From NCBI GenBank assembly GCA_002067325.1, contig MVQY01000148.1, forward strand, positions 1-12,121: 12,121 nt of DNA. Reading direction: 5' to 3'. Both the position numbers and the translations under genes were made by a program. Positions 1 to 5,624 of the stretch are shown in pieces. A model generated the notes under the pieces. The model saw only the letters and a program-made list of their open reading frames with translations. It was not told the DNA's origin and did no database searches. The DNA comes from Methanobacterium sp. PtaU1.Bin097 (GTDB lineage Archaea > Methanobacteriota > Methanobacteria > Methanobacteriales > Methanobacteriaceae). The stretch's first letter is position 1. The number at the start of each line of letters is the position of its first letter.

Positions 1-73
1 CACACCCTCATTTTCTCACCAGTTATATATATGTCCTGGCTGGTACTTGATTTTTTAGTTGGTAGTATTCATG
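1..73. other. Left flank of the IS1 element, no clear gene
   Basis: Short AT-rich flank outside the right inverted repeat of the IS element. On the minus strand there is a GGTGAG-like ribosome-binding site (about 15-20) followed by ATG at 11-9, so a gene could begin here and leave the window at its left edge. Only three codons are visible, so this cannot be tested. A TATATATA stretch at about 25-34 lies too close to that ATG to be its promoter. Confidence 0.2.
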
Positions 74-96
74 GGTCATGACCCTTTTATTGGTTG
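74..96 (+). repeat. IS1-type right terminal inverted repeat (IRR)
   Basis: The plus strand reads GGTCATGACCCTTTT from 74. The opposite end, on the minus strand from 1290, reads GGTGTTGACCCTTTAG. The match is 12 of the first 14 bases, with the core TGACCCTTT identical and scattered matches to about base 23. The ORF B stop codon (76-78) lies inside the repeat. Confidence 0.65.
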
Positions 97-816
97 AAGT
101 TCTTGGTGGTAAGGGTAGGTTAGTAGTTCTTTTAGTGTCCAGATGTGGTCTGTTATTCCAATAGACATTGTTGGGGTTTGTTTCCGGTATTTTTTCCATG
201 TTTTTCCTTTTATTTGTTTTTTGTCTACTATTTTGAGTGATTCATGTGTTCTTATGAAGTTGTGGTTGGTTATTTGTAGCGTGGTTTGGTGTTGGAGCCA
301 TTCATCCTTTTTGGAGTATCCTATGGTTTTTCTTGTCAGTCGATTATTGTCCTGGCGTAATGTCAGGTTTTGACGTTCTATGTAAGCTGTTGAGATAATA
401 CTTTCATCTATGTCTTCTTTTTCGCCAAATATGATTTTTCTTTGAATGTTAATGACTTTCCCACCTTCTCGTGTCTTTATTACTTGTGCGTATTTTAATT
501 CTTCTAGGGGCATTTGACGAGGTTTTCGCGGTCTGCCGCGTTTACCGGTTTTTGGGAAGACTGTGTATTCGCCATATCTTTTTAATAATGCTTCAGCATA
601 GTATTTACGCCCGTCAGTGATGAATATTGGCAGTTTTTTCTCATTTATTTTTTCACCTGTTATTTGAATAATCCGATCAGCGCTGTCTTGTGTCATGGGG
701 CCTGCGTATGCTCCTAATATTAGTCTGTGTTCTGATACGAAGCTTAGCCAGATCCATCTTTCATCTTCTGATTCGTGCTCCATTTTCGGAACTGTTTTTT
801 TTGAACGAAAGTCCAT
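76..816 (-). CDS. IS1-family transposase, catalytic ORF B (made by -1 frameshift)
   Basis: Catalytic half of the transposase. With ORF A it supplies the DDE triad: the first D (DELW) is in ORF A, the second is D68 (FITDGRKYY), and the glutamate is E147 (TAYIERQNLTLR), followed by the basic RLTRKTIGYS segment typical of IS1 InsB. The frame is closed by a TGA just upstream of the ATG at 816, so this ORF spans little beyond the overlap and is probably made only as a fusion with ORF A by slipping back one base on the A8 run at 795-802. The spliced reading runs DELWTFVQKK then TVPKMEHESEDERW. A basic loop (residues 91-100, KRGRPRKPR) and a Lys-rich tail (198-212) may contact DNA. No internal stop is seen, so the element may still be active. 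Confidence 0.8.
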   Translation of the reverse strand: MDFRSKKTVPKMEHESEDERWIWLSFVSEHRLILGAYAGPMTQDSADRIIQITGEKINEKKLPIFITDGRKYYAEALLKRYGEYTVFPKTGKRGRPRKPRQMPLEELKYAQVIKTREGGKVINIQRKIIFGEKEDIDESIISTAYIERQNLTLRQDNNRLTRKTIGYSKKDEWLQHQTTLQITNHNFIRTHESLKIVDKKQIKGKTWKKYRKQTPTMSIGITDHIWTLKELLTYPYHQELQPIKGS

Positions 817-1214
817 AACTCATCTAATTCTACTTTATCCACGTTAAGTTCTTTTATGAGAACTTTGTCAACTTCTTCACTGTGTTCTGCTGCTTTCTGC
901 AGCCATCCTCTCACAGTATCAAGTTTAACTTCTAATATTTCCGCCGTTCCACGTAAACTCATGCCTTTTACAATCATTTTCAAAGCTAACAATATGGTCT
1001 TCTCATCGGTTCTTAAATCATGAAATATGGTGTTAGAACTTGAACTAAAGCTTTTGGAACATGTCCGACAGATATATTTGTGCATACGAACTCCACGTGC
1101 CTTATAAGTCCCATTAGCCACAATATTTCCTTTACTAATTTTCCCGTAATCAGGACAATTCTCGTTTGGACAACTTACATTCAATGTTTTAGGTTTAGGA
1201 CCACGACAACCCAT
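744..1214 (-). CDS. IS1-family InsA-like ORF A, zinc finger and HTH
   Basis: N-terminal half of the IS1-type transposase. A zinc-binding region has cysteines at residues 15, 20, 49 and 52 (SCPNENC ... ICRTC). A helix-turn-helix follows (about 76-107; MSLRGTAEILEVKLDTVRGW), then the motif DELWTFV carrying the first catalytic aspartate (D131). I place the start at the ATG at 1214, because AGGTGGT about 6 bases upstream is a good ribosome-binding site. A GTG at 1223 lies inside that site and is unlikely. Read without a frameshift, the protein ends at 744 with about 16 residues after the slip site. In classical IS1 the unshifted InsA product acts as a repressor; whether that holds here is inference. 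Confidence 0.78.
   Translation of the reverse strand: MGCRGPKPKTLNVSCPNENCPDYGKISKGNIVANGTYKARGVRMHKYICRTCSKSFSSSSNTIFHDLRTDEKTILLALKMIVKGMSLRGTAEILEVKLDTVRGWLQKAAEHSEEVDKVLIKELNVDKVELDELWTFVQKKQFRKWSTNQKMKDGSG
795..802 (-). promoter_or_regulatory. A8 slippery site for -1 frameshift
   Basis: Eight consecutive A residues on the minus strand lie in the ORF A/ORF B overlap, read CAA AAA AAA CAG in frame A. A one-base backward slip gives AAA ACA GTT and enters ORF B. This matches the A-rich -1 frameshift window of IS1. The two ORFs are exactly in the -1 relation. Confidence 0.75.
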
Positions 1215-1253
1215 AAATACCACCTAATCACTAATATTTATTAGATTCGAAGT

Positions 1254-1265
1254 CCTATATAAATC
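1254..1265 (-). promoter_or_regulatory. Transposase promoter (TATA box)
   Basis: The minus strand reads GATTTATATAGG, a good archaeal TATA element. The expected start is near 1232, which gives a leader of about 18 bases with the AGGTGGT site before ATG 1214. A small inverted repeat, CTAATA-TT-TATTAG (1231-1244), overlaps the expected transcription start. Confidence 0.5.
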
Positions 1266-1267
1266 TT

Positions 1268-1290
1268 CAGTATACTAAAGGGTCAACACC
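1268..1290 (-). repeat. IS1-type left terminal inverted repeat (IRL)
   Basis: Partner of the repeat at 74-96. It lies just upstream of the transposase promoter and defines the outer edge of the element at 1290. The flank beyond it is an A-rich stretch with no copy at the other end. Confidence 0.6.
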
Positions 1291-1302
1291 AAAAATTGAG
1301 AT

Positions 1303-1309
1303 AAAAAAA
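1303..1309 (-). terminator. Possible poly-T terminator after the small ORF
   Basis: On the minus strand a T7 tract lies about 55 bases after the stop of the small membrane ORF at 1363-1485 and just before the IS end. Archaeal termination commonly uses such oligo-T runs. The evidence is only the run itself. Confidence 0.3.
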
Positions 1310-1362
1310 TTTAATAAAATTTTCAGATCCATCAGACTGACCATTTACAAAAAGAGTATTAA

Positions 1363-1485
1363 TTATTCCAGTTCCTGATGCCAAGCAAAGTTTCTCCCAA
1401 CTATCTGCATAATAACTGAAACCACGACAAATCCACCTAGGATACATGCTAAAATTACGTAAATACTCATACTTCCAAAGTCCAT
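1363..1485 (-). CDS. Candidate small single-helix membrane protein, 40 aa
   Basis: An unrecognised small ORF of 40 codons plus TAA. It starts MDFGSMSIYVILACILGG, continues with a hydrophobic stretch through about residue 29, and ends in a polar tail with GRNFAWHQELE. That is one transmembrane helix (about residues 7-29) and a short soluble tail holding the only arginine. Support for a real gene: a GGTGATC ribosome-binding site just upstream of the ATG, a TATA region at 1525-1552 at a workable distance, and a T7 tract downstream. It lies alone between the endonuclease Q gene and the IS. I do not know its family. Conservation in related genomes would decide; chance translation of AT-rich DNA rarely gives such a clean helix plus a well-placed Shine-Dalgarno. 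Confidence 0.55.
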   Translation of the reverse strand: MDFGSMSIYVILACILGGFVVVSVIMQIVGRNFAWHQELE

Positions 1486-1524
1486 TACGATCACCTGTTG
1501 ATATTCAATCTGTTAATTTTTAAT

Positions 1525-1552
1525 CTTATAAAATTTCTTATAAAAATTTTTG
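1525..1552 (-). promoter_or_regulatory. Promoter of the 40-aa small ORF
   Basis: On the minus strand two TATA-like boxes lie in a row: CAAAAATTTTTATAAG (1537-1552), with a BRE-like A run before it, and ATTTTATAAG (1525-1534). Transcription from the second would begin around 1503, leaving a short leader before ATG 1485. The gap between the endonuclease Q stop (1599) and this ORF is otherwise empty. Confidence 0.4.
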
Positions 1553-1598
1553 ATTATACTGAAATGAAATACTTTACTAACTTTCTGGTAAAGATAAT

Positions 1599-2816
1599 TT
1601 AACCATCAAAATATCTATCCAAAGTATTTCGGGGAATTTCACTTTGTGGAGCTTCCGTATCCTGTTCATCTTCTTCAAACAGGATTTTCCCGTACCTACC
1701 CCCTCCACCGGGTCTAATCTGCAGGGTACCCTCACGGAAAGCCTTGATAGCTGGAGTTAATTTAGAGTCCACTTCTTCTATCTCCCCTAAAGTGGCATAA
1801 ATCAACACTTCTATTTCATTACCAAATTTCTCAACTAAATCCTTCCATATCTTCTGCACAAAAACTGTGGTAACCCCTTTACTGTATATGAGACTTAAAA
1901 TTTCTGCAAGGGGCAGTATATGGATGTATGGGGGCCTGTGCTCTGGGTGGTGTGGGTCGCTCCAGGTGGACAGTTCATATATCCTGTAATCCACACCCTT
2001 CTTAATCACCCCTCCACAGGGACATCTCATCTTAAGATGTAACGCCTCCTCTATATCATAAACCCGGTAACACCTGGTGCAGGCAGTTTTATGATACTTT
2101 CCAAGTCTGGGATCGAAGCCGTAGTTGGCTTTGATCTTCTTATCCAGTATAGAGTCTTTAACAGCTTCAAAGGTTAACTCTTCCACTTCAATCTCGTTAA
2201 ATTCCCTTCCAATACGGTGCGGCCAGGGGGAATGGGCGTCTGAATTGGTTAAAAATGGAATGTCCTGTAATTCCTCGATATGGTCGGCCATATCAGTATC
2301 TGCAGAAAGTCCTAACTCTAAAAGATCGGGTTTTTTACCATAGCAATCAACCACACTATCATAGGCTTTATAGATGCTCGTCCAGGGGGTGAAGGCATGC
2401 GAAGGACCAATCAAACATTCATGGGTATGGGCAACATCCATTATCTCTGCACCGTTCATACGCACCCTGGGCCGTCCGTCTGAATCCAGACTACCCTTTA
2501 ACTCGTCTCTTATATTATATGCCGCGTCAAAGGATGGTATAAGCAGGAGGTGGTGCACCCTCTTTAGATCCTCCACCTCAGAAGTTAGAATGAATTTACA
2601 GTTATCTTCATCATTTTTAACGGTGAATATCCCGTCTTCTGATGGTTCAAAGAGTTCTTTCAGTTCCTGCAGGTATTTCTGGTGCAGTGCATCCCCGGTA
2701 GCCATTAAATCTAAACCTTTAAGTTTGGCCTGGGGTGCAATAGCATCCGGGGCCATGTTCTTGGATGTGGCCATGGAATACTTGCTGTGGATATGTAGAT
2801 CAACGTTGATTATCAT
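1599..2816 (-). CDS. Endonuclease Q homologue (PHP-type deaminated-DNA endonuclease)
   Basis: PHP-superfamily protein of 405 residues, close to the known archaeal EndoQ (about 424). EndoQ nicks DNA 5' of deaminated bases such as uracil and hypoxanthine and of abasic sites. The PHP metal residues are visible: DLHIHSKYS (6-14), TGD (40-42), E80, H88-H89, GPSH (137-140) and NSDAH (191-195). A four-cysteine zinc site follows (C246, C249, C265, C267), then a mostly helical domain. The extreme C-terminus RNTLDRYF (396-403) resembles a PCNA-interacting peptide lacking only the usual Gln. The start is the ATG just before DLHIH; the ribosome-binding site (AGGGT) is weak. It stands alone, separated from the upstream PAC2 gene by poly-T tracts. 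Older databases call this family a conserved hypothetical or UvrD-associated PHP protein. Confidence 0.82.
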   Translation of the reverse strand: MIINVDLHIHSKYSMATSKNMAPDAIAPQAKLKGLDLMATGDALHQKYLQELKELFEPSEDGIFTVKNDEDNCKFILTSEVEDLKRVHHLLLIPSFDAAYNIRDELKGSLDSDGRPRVRMNGAEIMDVAHTHECLIGPSHAFTPWTSIYKAYDSVVDCYGKKPDLLELGLSADTDMADHIEELQDIPFLTNSDAHSPWPHRIGREFNEIEVEELTFEAVKDSILDKKIKANYGFDPRLGKYHKTACTRCYRVYDIEEALHLKMRCPCGGVIKKGVDYRIYELSTWSDPHHPEHRPPYIHILPLAEILSLIYSKGVTTVFVQKIWKDLVEKFGNEIEVLIYATLGEIEEVDSKLTPAIKAFREGTLQIRPGGGGRYGKILFEEDEQDTEAPQSEIPRNTLDRYFDG

Positions 2817-2887
2817 CTTTTTTACCCTTTCAAAATTTAATAGACACTAAAGTGAATTAATTTTAAGGCGGTAAAAATTTAATGGAT

Positions 2888-2953
2888 AAAAAAAGAGGAT
2901 GTTAAAAAAAAAACTTGATTTAAAATTAAAAAATAATTGGTTTTGAAAAAAAA
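2888..2953 (-). terminator. Poly-T terminator region after the PAC2 gene
   Basis: On the minus strand, downstream of the PAC2 stop at 2965, three T tracts follow one another: T8 (2946-2953), T10 (2904-2913) and T7 (2888-2894). Tandem oligo-T runs are the usual archaeal intrinsic terminator. They mark the end of the rpl44e-to-PAC2 transcription unit and isolate the endonuclease Q gene. Confidence 0.65.
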
Positions 2954-2964
2954 TTGAGTAGAGA

Positions 2965-3738
2965 TTACCCAATATACCGCAGGTCTTCTTCTCCAGGAGC
3001 GATGTGCATCCTTTCAGCCATCTCCTGCTCCATCTGCTGGGCCTTGGAGATCATCTTCCTGGTTTCCTCTGCCCTTTCTTCCAGTTTAGCCACGTCTACT
3101 TCCAGTTTAAGTATATGGGTTAGGGCATTTAGAACTGCCTTGGAAGCATCGGCGTCTATGAAGTATCCGGGGGTTTCTCCCATAAGACATACCCCGTTCA
3201 TTCCTCGGGACATTCCCAGTCCGAGGAGTAATCCGGATGCGCCTATTATTCCACCGTCTGCTGATCTCAGTTTCACATCGTGTTCTTCCAGCATGGTGGC
3301 CAGTTCTTCATTGGTGGCTGCTCCCAGTACCTGGGTTTTTTCCACGTGCTGGCCGGTACCCAATCCACCCAGTGTGAATATGTCTTTAACACCGTATTCT
3401 TCCACAAAATCGAGTATAGCACCGCATATATGGTATTGGCCTTCTGGACTCAGTCCCTGGGTGTTTCCAACCAGTATTATGTAGTCTTTTTTATCTTCAC
3501 CTGCTGATTTCAGGTAGTAGAATTCATTTTTCATGGGTTCGATGATTCCTTTCTCCCCTACAAAGACCTGGGGTGGGAAGGATGGTGAGTATAGTTCTGC
3601 AAATTTGGTGGCTCCCAGTTCATGGATGATGTGCTCTGCCACCAGTTTACCCACATGACCGATGCCAGGGAGGGCTTCTATAAAGATGGGTTCTGTAAGT
3701 TCAACTTCATCTAAAAGGTTTATTACGGTCTCTTTCAT
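2965..3738 (-). CDS. PAC2-family proteasome assembly chaperone homologue
   Basis: 257-residue protein of the archaeal PAC2 family (COG2047/TIGR00162 type). Relatives include PAC2 of eukaryotes and archaeal PbaA/PbaB, which aid 20S proteasome assembly or activation; the role here is by family only. Visible features: the N-terminal glycine motif PGIGHVGKLVAEH (24-36), TLGGLGTG (122-129), the glycine-rich GGIIGASGLLLG (162-173), GETPGYFID (187-195), and a C-terminal charged helix likely to form a coiled coil (about 211-245). The protein ends EEDLRYIG: a tyrosine near the end, but not the penultimate tyrosine of a true HbYX proteasome-binding tail. The ATG directly follows the nop10 stop, with AAGGAG inside the end of nop10 as ribosome-binding site, so the two are co-transcribed and probably coupled. 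Confidence 0.85.
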   Translation of the reverse strand: MKETVINLLDEVELTEPIFIEALPGIGHVGKLVAEHIIHELGATKFAELYSPSFPPQVFVGEKGIIEPMKNEFYYLKSAGEDKKDYIILVGNTQGLSPEGQYHICGAILDFVEEYGVKDIFTLGGLGTGQHVEKTQVLGAATNEELATMLEEHDVKLRSADGGIIGASGLLLGLGMSRGMNGVCLMGETPGYFIDADASKAVLNALTHILKLEVDVAKLEERAEETRKMISKAQQMEQEMAERMHIAPGEEDLRYIG

Positions 3739-3918
3739 CTAACCAACTCCTTTTTGATCCTTAACTTGTTTTTTGAGTAATCGTCGATATTTGCCGTATT
3801 TATCTTCTGGGGAATACTTGGGAGGGTATACTTCCCCCACGTCTCCACCACAGTAGGGACAAGTGGTTTGGATGGTGTATTCACCACAGGAACGGCATTT
3901 TTTCATCTTCATCTTCAT
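3739..3918 (-). CDS. nop10: Nop10, H/ACA ribonucleoprotein protein
   Basis: 59-residue archaeal Nop10, a core protein of H/ACA ribonucleoproteins that guide pseudouridylation of rRNA together with Cbf5, Gar1 and L7Ae. The sequence has the family pattern: a Lys/Met start, a zinc ribbon with C8, C11, C20 and C23 (KCRSCGEYT ... TCPYCG), the PPKYSPEDKYGKYRR linker (32-46) and a basic C-terminal helix. The ATG at 3918 overlaps the aif2a stop as ATGA, which favours this start over the in-frame ATGs at 3912 and 3906. No Shine-Dalgarno is seen, so translation is probably coupled to aif2a. Its stop abuts the PAC2 ATG. Confidence 0.93.
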   Translation of the reverse strand: MKMKMKKCRSCGEYTIQTTCPYCGGDVGEVYPPKYSPEDKYGKYRRLLKKQVKDQKGVG

Positions 3919-4694
3919 TCTAATTCACGATAGAATTCGCCTTCACCACCAGCTTCCACAACCTCATCGATGGCTATCTGGGCTGCTTCTTTGAGCATGG
4001 TTTCAGCTTCTATATAATCTGATGATTTAACGGTCATTCTATAACGGGGAGCACCTACACATTGTATGGTGATGTTATCGTCTTTAACCGAGAGTAACGC
4101 TTCTTTTACCACTTCCACACCGTTTGGTGCGTATGATTTTAAATCCACATATCCAGTTATGTGTACTTCTGGTGGTGATATGTTCTTCTTGGCAACTTCG
4201 GTTATTGCTTCGGCCCACTCTTTACTTACTTCTCGACTTATAAGTGATTCAGCACCTTCTTCGGCGGCAGTTTCAAATGCACCGTATAAGTCGCCGAATT
4301 CATCCATTAGGTAGTAACCTACTTCTTCATAGGCCTGGTCCAAATCCTTGCCTATGCTTCCTGCTGAAAATTCCAGGAGTTTTTCTGCCTTCTGTTCGAT
4401 CTTCCACTGCTGAATTTTCCTGGTTCTCTGGTCCTCTCTGATCCTTTTAAGGGAAACATCGACATGTCCTTTACGTGGGTTTACCCTTAATACTTTAGCC
4501 ACTATTTTCTGGTTTTCCCGTACGTAATCACGGATATTTTTCACCCAACCAGAAGAAACTTCTGATATGTGTATGAAAGCCTCTTTTTGAGGATATTCTT
4601 CCAGATTAGCAAATGCACCATAATTTAAAACCTTATGTACAGTTGCTACTACCAGATCTCCTTCATCTGGCCATTCTTTTCTCATTCTTACCAT
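3915..4694 (-). CDS. Translation initiation factor aIF2 subunit alpha
   Basis: Alpha subunit of archaeal initiation factor 2, which delivers initiator Met-tRNA to the small ribosomal subunit with the beta and gamma subunits. Domains: an N-terminal S1 OB-fold (residues 11-84; EGDLVVATVHKVLNYGAF ... GHVDVSLKRI), a helical domain (about 85-170) and a C-terminal alpha-beta domain that binds aIF2-gamma (about 175-255). The segment HISEVSSGW (42-50) corresponds to the loop carrying Ser51 in eukaryotic eIF2-alpha, and a serine is present there; phosphorylation is not implied. I place the start at ATG 4694 (MVRMRKEW, 259 aa) because AGGTG lies about 5 bases upstream; the ATG at 4715 lacks such a site. 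It lies 39 bases after rps27e and overlaps nop10 by 4 bases. Confidence 0.93.
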   Translation of the reverse strand: MVRMRKEWPDEGDLVVATVHKVLNYGAFANLEEYPQKEAFIHISEVSSGWVKNIRDYVRENQKIVAKVLRVNPRKGHVDVSLKRIREDQRTRKIQQWKIEQKAEKLLEFSAGSIGKDLDQAYEEVGYYLMDEFGDLYGAFETAAEEGAESLISREVSKEWAEAITEVAKKNISPPEVHITGYVDLKSYAPNGVEVVKEALLSVKDDNITIQCVGAPRYRMTVKSSDYIEAETMLKEAAQIAIDEVVEAGGEGEFYRELE

Positions 4695-4733
4695 TAAAAC
4701 ACCTTTAGCATCCAAATAATAGATCTTCTTAGA

Positions 4734-4919
4734 TCAGTCCAGGACTTCTATTATCTGGGCAACTATTTCAGATTTTCCACCTTTAGGTTTAACCAGGGTT
4801 TTGCTGCAGATTATACACTGTACGTTAGAAGCAGCATGGTCAAAGATTATCTGTTCATTACCGCAGTCTATGCATTTGACCTTTAGGAAATTGCTTTTAG
4901 GATTGTTATAACTTGCCAA
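4734..4919 (-). CDS. rps27e: 30S ribosomal protein S27e
   Basis: 61-residue zinc-ribbon protein of the archaeal small ribosomal subunit. Cysteines C16, C19, C35 and C38 (VKCIDCGNEQ ... VQCIICSKTL) form the zinc site, followed by the usual KGGKSEI tail. Length is normal for the archaeal family. The start is a TTG (4919-4917); the ribosome-binding site GAGGT about 7 bases upstream supports it, and no nearby in-frame ATG gives the family N-terminus. It follows rpl44e by 14 bases, the gap holding that ribosome-binding site. Confidence 0.93.
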   Translation of the reverse strand: MASYNNPKSNFLKVKCIDCGNEQIIFDHAASNVQCIICSKTLVKPKGGKSEIVAQIIEVLD

Positions 4920-4933
4920 TTAAATTACCTCAA

Positions 4934-5215
4934 TTAAGTCTGTACGAATTCTACCTTGCCAGCTCTAAATGAAGATCGTTTGATGTGTGATTTGTTACAC
5001 TCTTTACATTTGTAGCGCAGGTCTAATTTTTTTACCGGTTTATTACCTGAAGGCAATGGTCGAGGATATCCTCTGTAACCGCTGGTTACCCGTCTAAACT
5101 GACGCTGCCCCCATTTTAATTCACTTGCTTTTCTTCTTTTTGATTCAAATACTTCATGAAGCGTGTGTTTTTTACAAAAAGGACAATAAGTTCTCCTTTC
5201 TTTAGGAATCTTCAT
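4934..5215 (-). CDS. rpl44e: 50S ribosomal protein L44e
   Basis: 93-residue large-subunit ribosomal protein. It carries a four-cysteine zinc site (C11, C14, C70, C73) and the conserved loop GYRGYPRPLPSGNKP (46-60) that in archaeal and eukaryotic ribosomes reaches the tRNA exit site. The basic middle (KRRKASELKWGQRQFRR) fits rRNA binding. The ATG is preceded by a strong GAGGTGATT ribosome-binding site. It is the first gene of the L44e-S27e-aIF2alpha-Nop10-PAC2 run, an order kept in many archaea, so the promoter just upstream likely serves all five. Confidence 0.95.
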   Translation of the reverse strand: MKIPKERRTYCPFCKKHTLHEVFESKRRKASELKWGQRQFRRVTSGYRGYPRPLPSGNKPVKKLDLRYKCKECNKSHIKRSSFRAGKVEFVQT

Positions 5216-5303
5216 ATAATCACCTCTATTTAAAAATAAGCATTAGATTTTGCTTGAATATTATTTTAACTTCAAACGATTAAACTTCTCCAAAAGTTCT
5301 AAT

Positions 5304-5337
5304 CATATATAAAGTATGTAACAGCTATTTATAAAAC
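5304..5337 (-). promoter_or_regulatory. Promoter region of the rpl44e operon
   Basis: On the minus strand, GGTTTTATAAATA (5325-5337) and ACTTTATATATG (5304-5315) are both plausible TATA elements. The second would start transcription near 5280, giving a leader of about 65 bases. I cannot tell which is used; they could work as two starts. Confidence 0.5.
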
Positions 5338-5352
5338 CGATCTTTATTTATA

Positions 5353-5379
5353 CTTTACTATAGCGATCGCTTTACTATA
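5353..5379. repeat. 10-bp direct repeat around a GCGATCGC palindrome
   Basis: CTTTACTATA occurs at 5353-5362 and again at 5370-5379, separated by GCGATCG. The junction forms the palindrome AGCGATCGCT (5362-5371). It lies just upstream of the rpl44e TATA elements and on the left side of the tnpB remnant. It could be an operator or a trace of slippage. Confidence 0.6.
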
Positions 5380-5464
5380 ATTGTTTTTCCTGCTATTCTT
5401 ACTTTTTTTCTATCATCACGGGGACATTATCATATCTTTCCATGATTTTCAAGTGTTAAATTCT

Positions 5465-5488
5465 TAAAAAAGCTATCATTCTTTTTTA
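5465..5488. terminator. Hairpin with T-run, possible old terminator
   Basis: TAAAAAAG (5465-5472), an 8-base loop and CTTTTTTA (5481-5488) form a perfect 8-bp inverted repeat. On the minus strand it ends in a T6 run, as a terminator would. gins51 is the nearest upstream minus-strand gene, so this may have been its terminator before the tnpB element came between them. AT-only stems are weak; the assignment is tentative. Confidence 0.3.
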
Positions 5489-5624
5489 GTGTTTCATATT
5501 TCCTGATTGTTCATAGATGTTCTCTTTATTACTTGTAGATATCCTTTATCTTCTCTGTTCTTATGTTAATAGTTATCATAACCCCCCACAAATCTTAATA
5601 TTTATGTACAGTATAATATTACAT

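Larger units (their letters stand above)
74..1290 (-). mobile_element. IS1-family insertion sequence with two overlapping ORFs
   Basis: A complete-looking insertion sequence of about 1.2 kb on the minus strand. It has a zinc-finger/helix-turn-helix ORF A, a catalytic ORF B in the -1 frame, an A8 slippery run in the overlap, and terminal inverted repeats that begin GGT, as IS1 ends do. The stop codon of ORF B lies inside the right repeat, another habit of this family. The fused protein would be about 379 residues, longer than classical IS1 transposase, which suggests the longer archaeal branch (ISMhu11-like; from memory). The 9 bp on each side (65-73 and 1291-1299) do not match, so no target duplication is visible. 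Family assignment is fairly safe; the exact ends are inferred from the repeat alignment. Confidence 0.8.

Noticed and set aside
2965..2976. HbYX proteasome-docking motif at the PAC2 protein C-terminus
   Set aside because: The protein ends LRYIG. The tyrosine is third from the end, while HbYX needs it in the penultimate position. It may still have a related role, but the motif is not met.
4695..4715. aIF2-alpha start at ATG 4715
   Set aside because: Seven extra residues have no family counterpart and no ribosome-binding site, whereas AGGTG precedes ATG 4694.
5362..5371. Restriction-modification or cyanobacterial HIP1-type site (AGCGATCGCT)
   Set aside because: I saw a single copy only, and no methylase gene or repetition supports such a role.
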